This document shows, piece after piece, positions 4,873 through 6,574 of a stretch of 6,574 bases of DNA. Both the position numbers and the translations under genes were made by a program. Source of the stretch: DASUFP01 sp036274495 (GTDB lineage Bacteria > Bacteroidota > Bacteroidia > AKYH767-A > OLB10); NCBI GenBank assembly GCA_036274495.1, contig DASUFP010000019.1, positions 1 to 6,574 on the forward strand, in the 5' to 3' direction. The notes under the pieces are model-generated. The model worked only from the letters and a program-made list of their open reading frames with translations, was not told where the DNA came from and made no database searches. How positions within the stretch are numbered: position 1 is the first letter of the stretch; each line of letters opens with the position of its first letter.

Positions 4873-5997
4873 CTATTTTTCGTCCATCATCTTTTTGACT
4901 TTTTCATACTTCTCCATTTCATTCAGCCTTGCATAAAGCTGCTTGAGGGAGATTAAAGTATTGGCATCTTTAGGGTTAATTTCAAGTGCCTTTTCCAGAT
5001 ACGGCATAGCCTCTCTGAACTTCGCCTCATACTCGGTTTTAGCCTTGGCAAATTCAGCATTCGATTTGAGGTCGTTGGCCTTGTTTGCCATTTCTGCCCC
5101 GTCGTTAAAATACATGGCTCCAAGATTGTAATTAGGATCAAAGTAGTTCGGATCGAGTTCAATGGCCTTTTTATAGGCTGCAGCAGCTTCTGTCTTATTT
5201 CCAAGCTTATCCTGAACAGAACCTTTTGCAAAATAGAGATTCTTGTTGGTCGGATCGGATTGAATGGCGAAATTCAGCGATTCTAATGCTTCTTTGTCTT
5301 TGCCGGCTGTCAAATACATATTCAGCTCTTCAATGATCAACGCATTTTCAGCAGGAAACCGTTTTCTTCCGTCCTGGATAACCCTCAGGGCTTCTTCATT
5401 GCGGTTGTCGGATTTCAATATGCCGCTGTAAAAAACATACACCTTAGGGTCATTATAATTCATGCTTATCAGTCGGCTGTAATAGGAACCGGCCTTGACC
5501 TTATCGCCACTTTTATCGGCACAATAAGCTGCGTTTAAAAGAGAAAGTGTGTCGTTTCCATCCTGCTTTATCAGATATTCGAAATTGCTTAAAGCCGACT
5601 GGTATTCCTTGGCATTGAATTTATCGACACCGGCACCATAAATCTGGTTGGCAACCCACCGCTTGTTTTGCCCGATTTCTGCAGCAAATTCATATTTAGG
5701 ATCAAGTTCTATTGCCTTTGAATACGAATCGAATGCCTTAATCAGGCAGTCGGGATCCAGCGAGCCGTATTTCTCGTGCTTATACATCTTCTGGTATATT
5801 AATCCCCGGTAATACCAGGTCTTCGAACTGCCGGAAGTACTCTCATTCGCCGATGCCTCATCTATTGCAGCTTTTGCCTTGTCAAGTTCATCGTACTTAT
5901 AATAGTTCCACGCAGTTTGAACTTTGGTTTTCTGAGCTAAAGCCGGAGCGGAATATATATAAACTAACACTCCAAATAAACACAGTAATTTTTTCAT
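4873..5997 (-). CDS. Exported tetratricopeptide (TPR) repeat protein next to gyrA
   Basis: 374 residues from ATG 5997, which gives MKKLLCLFGV and a Sec signal peptide ending ALA-Q22; a TTG two codons upstream is possible but unneeded. The mature protein is almost all helical TPR hairpins: an AWNYYKYDELDKAKAAI unit (about 29-45), then WYYRGLIY, AFDSYSKAIELDPKY, SALSNFEYLIKQDGND, AAYCADKSGDKVKAGSYYSRL, EEALRVIQDGRKRFP, KEALESLNFAIQSDP, KTEAAAAYKKAIELDPNY and MPYLEKALEINPKD. One late repeat carries a charged insertion of about 25 residues (around 300-325) between its helices. TPRs bind other proteins, so a periplasmic scaffold role is inferred. It has no Cys lipobox, TM anchor or enzyme domain. 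It follows gyrA by 23 nt on the same strand and ends at a strong terminator, so the two are probably cotranscribed. TPR genes after gyrA are, as I recall, common in Bacteroidota; why is not known to me. Confidence 0.92.
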   Translation of the reverse strand: MKKLLCLFGVLVYIYSAPALAQKTKVQTAWNYYKYDELDKAKAAIDEASANESTSGSSKTWYYRGLIYQKMYKHEKYGSLDPDCLIKAFDSYSKAIELDPKYEFAAEIGQNKRWVANQIYGAGVDKFNAKEYQSALSNFEYLIKQDGNDTLSLLNAAYCADKSGDKVKAGSYYSRLISMNYNDPKVYVFYSGILKSDNRNEEALRVIQDGRKRFPAENALIIEELNMYLTAGKDKEALESLNFAIQSDPTNKNLYFAKGSVQDKLGNKTEAAAAYKKAIELDPNYFDPNYNLGAMYFNDGAEMANKANDLKSNAEFAKAKTEYEAKFREAMPYLEKALEINPKDANTLISLKQLYARLNEMEKYEKVKKMMDEK

Positions 5998-6020
5998 ATA
6001 CAACTATTTATGAGTTAAAA

Positions 6021-6574
6021 TTATTCTGGAGATTCTTGATCTTCAATGGTATCGGTTGAGTCGTTTTCCTCATTCTCCGTATTTGAAACGGACCCCTGAT
6101 CAACATCCGCGGCCTCTATCAGGCCCTCAGCTTCAACCTCTGCAATTTGTTCATCTACTTTTTCTACCGAAGCAATCTCATCATCATCATCGAGCTTTAT
6201 CAGCCGTACACCCTGGGTAGCTCTTCCCATTACTCTCAGATCGGCTACAGGCATGCGAATGGTAATTCCTGATTTGTTGATAATCATAAGTTCATCGGCA
6301 TCTTCTACACCCTTAATTGCAATCAGGTCGCCTGTTTTATCCGTTACATTAAGGGTTTTTACTCCTTTTCCGCCCCGGTTGGTCACCCTGTAATCCTCCA
6401 AATCTGTTCTTTTACCGAAGCCTTTTTCCGATACCACCAGGATGGTTTCCTGCGGGTTATTTACACAGACCATGCCAACTACTTCATCACTATCACTTCC
6501 CAGCGTGACTCCCCTAACCCCTGTTGCGTTTCGTCCCATCGGGCGTACTGTCGACTCATTGAATCGAATAGCTC
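6021..6574 (-). CDS. gyrA: DNA gyrase subunit A, C-terminal part (5' end beyond window)
   Basis: The minus-strand frame enters at the window edge reading AIRFNESTVRPMGRNATGVR, the hallmark of a GyrA C-terminal beta-pinwheel blade. FGKRTDLEDYRVTNRGGKGV and LMIINKSGITIRMPVADLR continue with further blades, ending MGRATQGVRLIKLDDDDE. GyrA with GyrB forms the A2B2 topoisomerase that introduces negative supercoils; this domain wraps DNA. The catalytic tyrosine and winged-helix domain lie off the window. After the last blade comes an acidic tail of about 45 residues (VDEQIAEVEAEG to QESPE), which by family can modulate wrapping. The 'GRNATGVRG' and 'GRATQGVR' phrases favour GyrA over ParC. It is the upstream gene of the TPR operon. 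The start and promoter are not in view. Confidence 0.95.
   Translation of the reverse strand, partial: AIRFNESTVRPMGRNATGVRGVTLGSDSDEVVGMVCVNNPQETILVVSEKGFGKRTDLEDYRVTNRGGKGVKTLNVTDKTGDLIAIKGVEDADELMIINKSGITIRMPVADLRVMGRATQGVRLIKLDDDDEIASVEKVDEQIAEVEAEGLIEAADVDQGSVSNTENEENDSTDTIEDQESPE

Noticed and set aside
4953..5231. 92-codon minus-strand frame inside the TPR gene
   Set aside because: An out-of-frame shadow of the TPR coding sequence on the same strand; the TPR reading is intact throughout, so no frameshift is implied.

Overview
The window looks like a chromosomal segment of a Bacteroidota (Bacteroidetes) bacterium. The evidence is a secreted protein with a C-terminal type IX secretion (Por) sorting domain, a gyrA whose product ends in a long acidic tail and is followed at once by an exported TPR protein, a TAnnTTTG-type promoter box, and start codons without clear Shine-Dalgarno sequences. 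The flanking genes have mid-range G+C (27 of 60 bases in 4-box-helicase positions 1141-1200). The centre is visibly AT-richer (18 of 60 at both 3421-3480 and 4081-4140).

Layout, left to right. (1) The N-terminal part of a family 2 glycosyltransferase runs leftward off the window (1-342, minus strand). (2) Divergent from it is a complete RhlE-like DEAD-box RNA helicase (about 474-1760, plus), probably with a non-ATG start. (3) A bidirectional hairpin terminator (1763-1793) is shared with the convergent gene for a secreted T9SS-sorted protein (1819-2898, minus), which has a candidate promoter at 2940-2947. (4) Next comes an unusual segment, 3109-4724. A 98-bp exact direct repeat, copies 1504 bp apart, flanks two AT-rich genes transcribed away from each other: a retropepsin-like aspartic protease (3273-3767, minus) and an unrecognised one-TM protein (3984-4574, plus). 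Between the two starts lie a perfect 23-bp inverted repeat and a second compound hairpin. Copy 1 of the flanking repeat is itself a nest of inverted repeats with a small hairpin at each end, like a REP or non-autonomous hairpin element. (5) The right side is a housekeeping block on the minus strand: the 3' part of gyrA (6021-6574), then 23 nt later an exported TPR protein (4873-5997), closed by a strong intrinsic terminator (4831-4856).

The helicase and gyrA/TPR blocks are ordinary core genes. The central repeat-bounded module is the accessory part: it appears inserted between the T9SS gene and the gyrA-TPR operon, and no function can be assigned to it from sequence alone. No tRNA, rRNA, CRISPR array, transposase gene or known riboswitch was seen.
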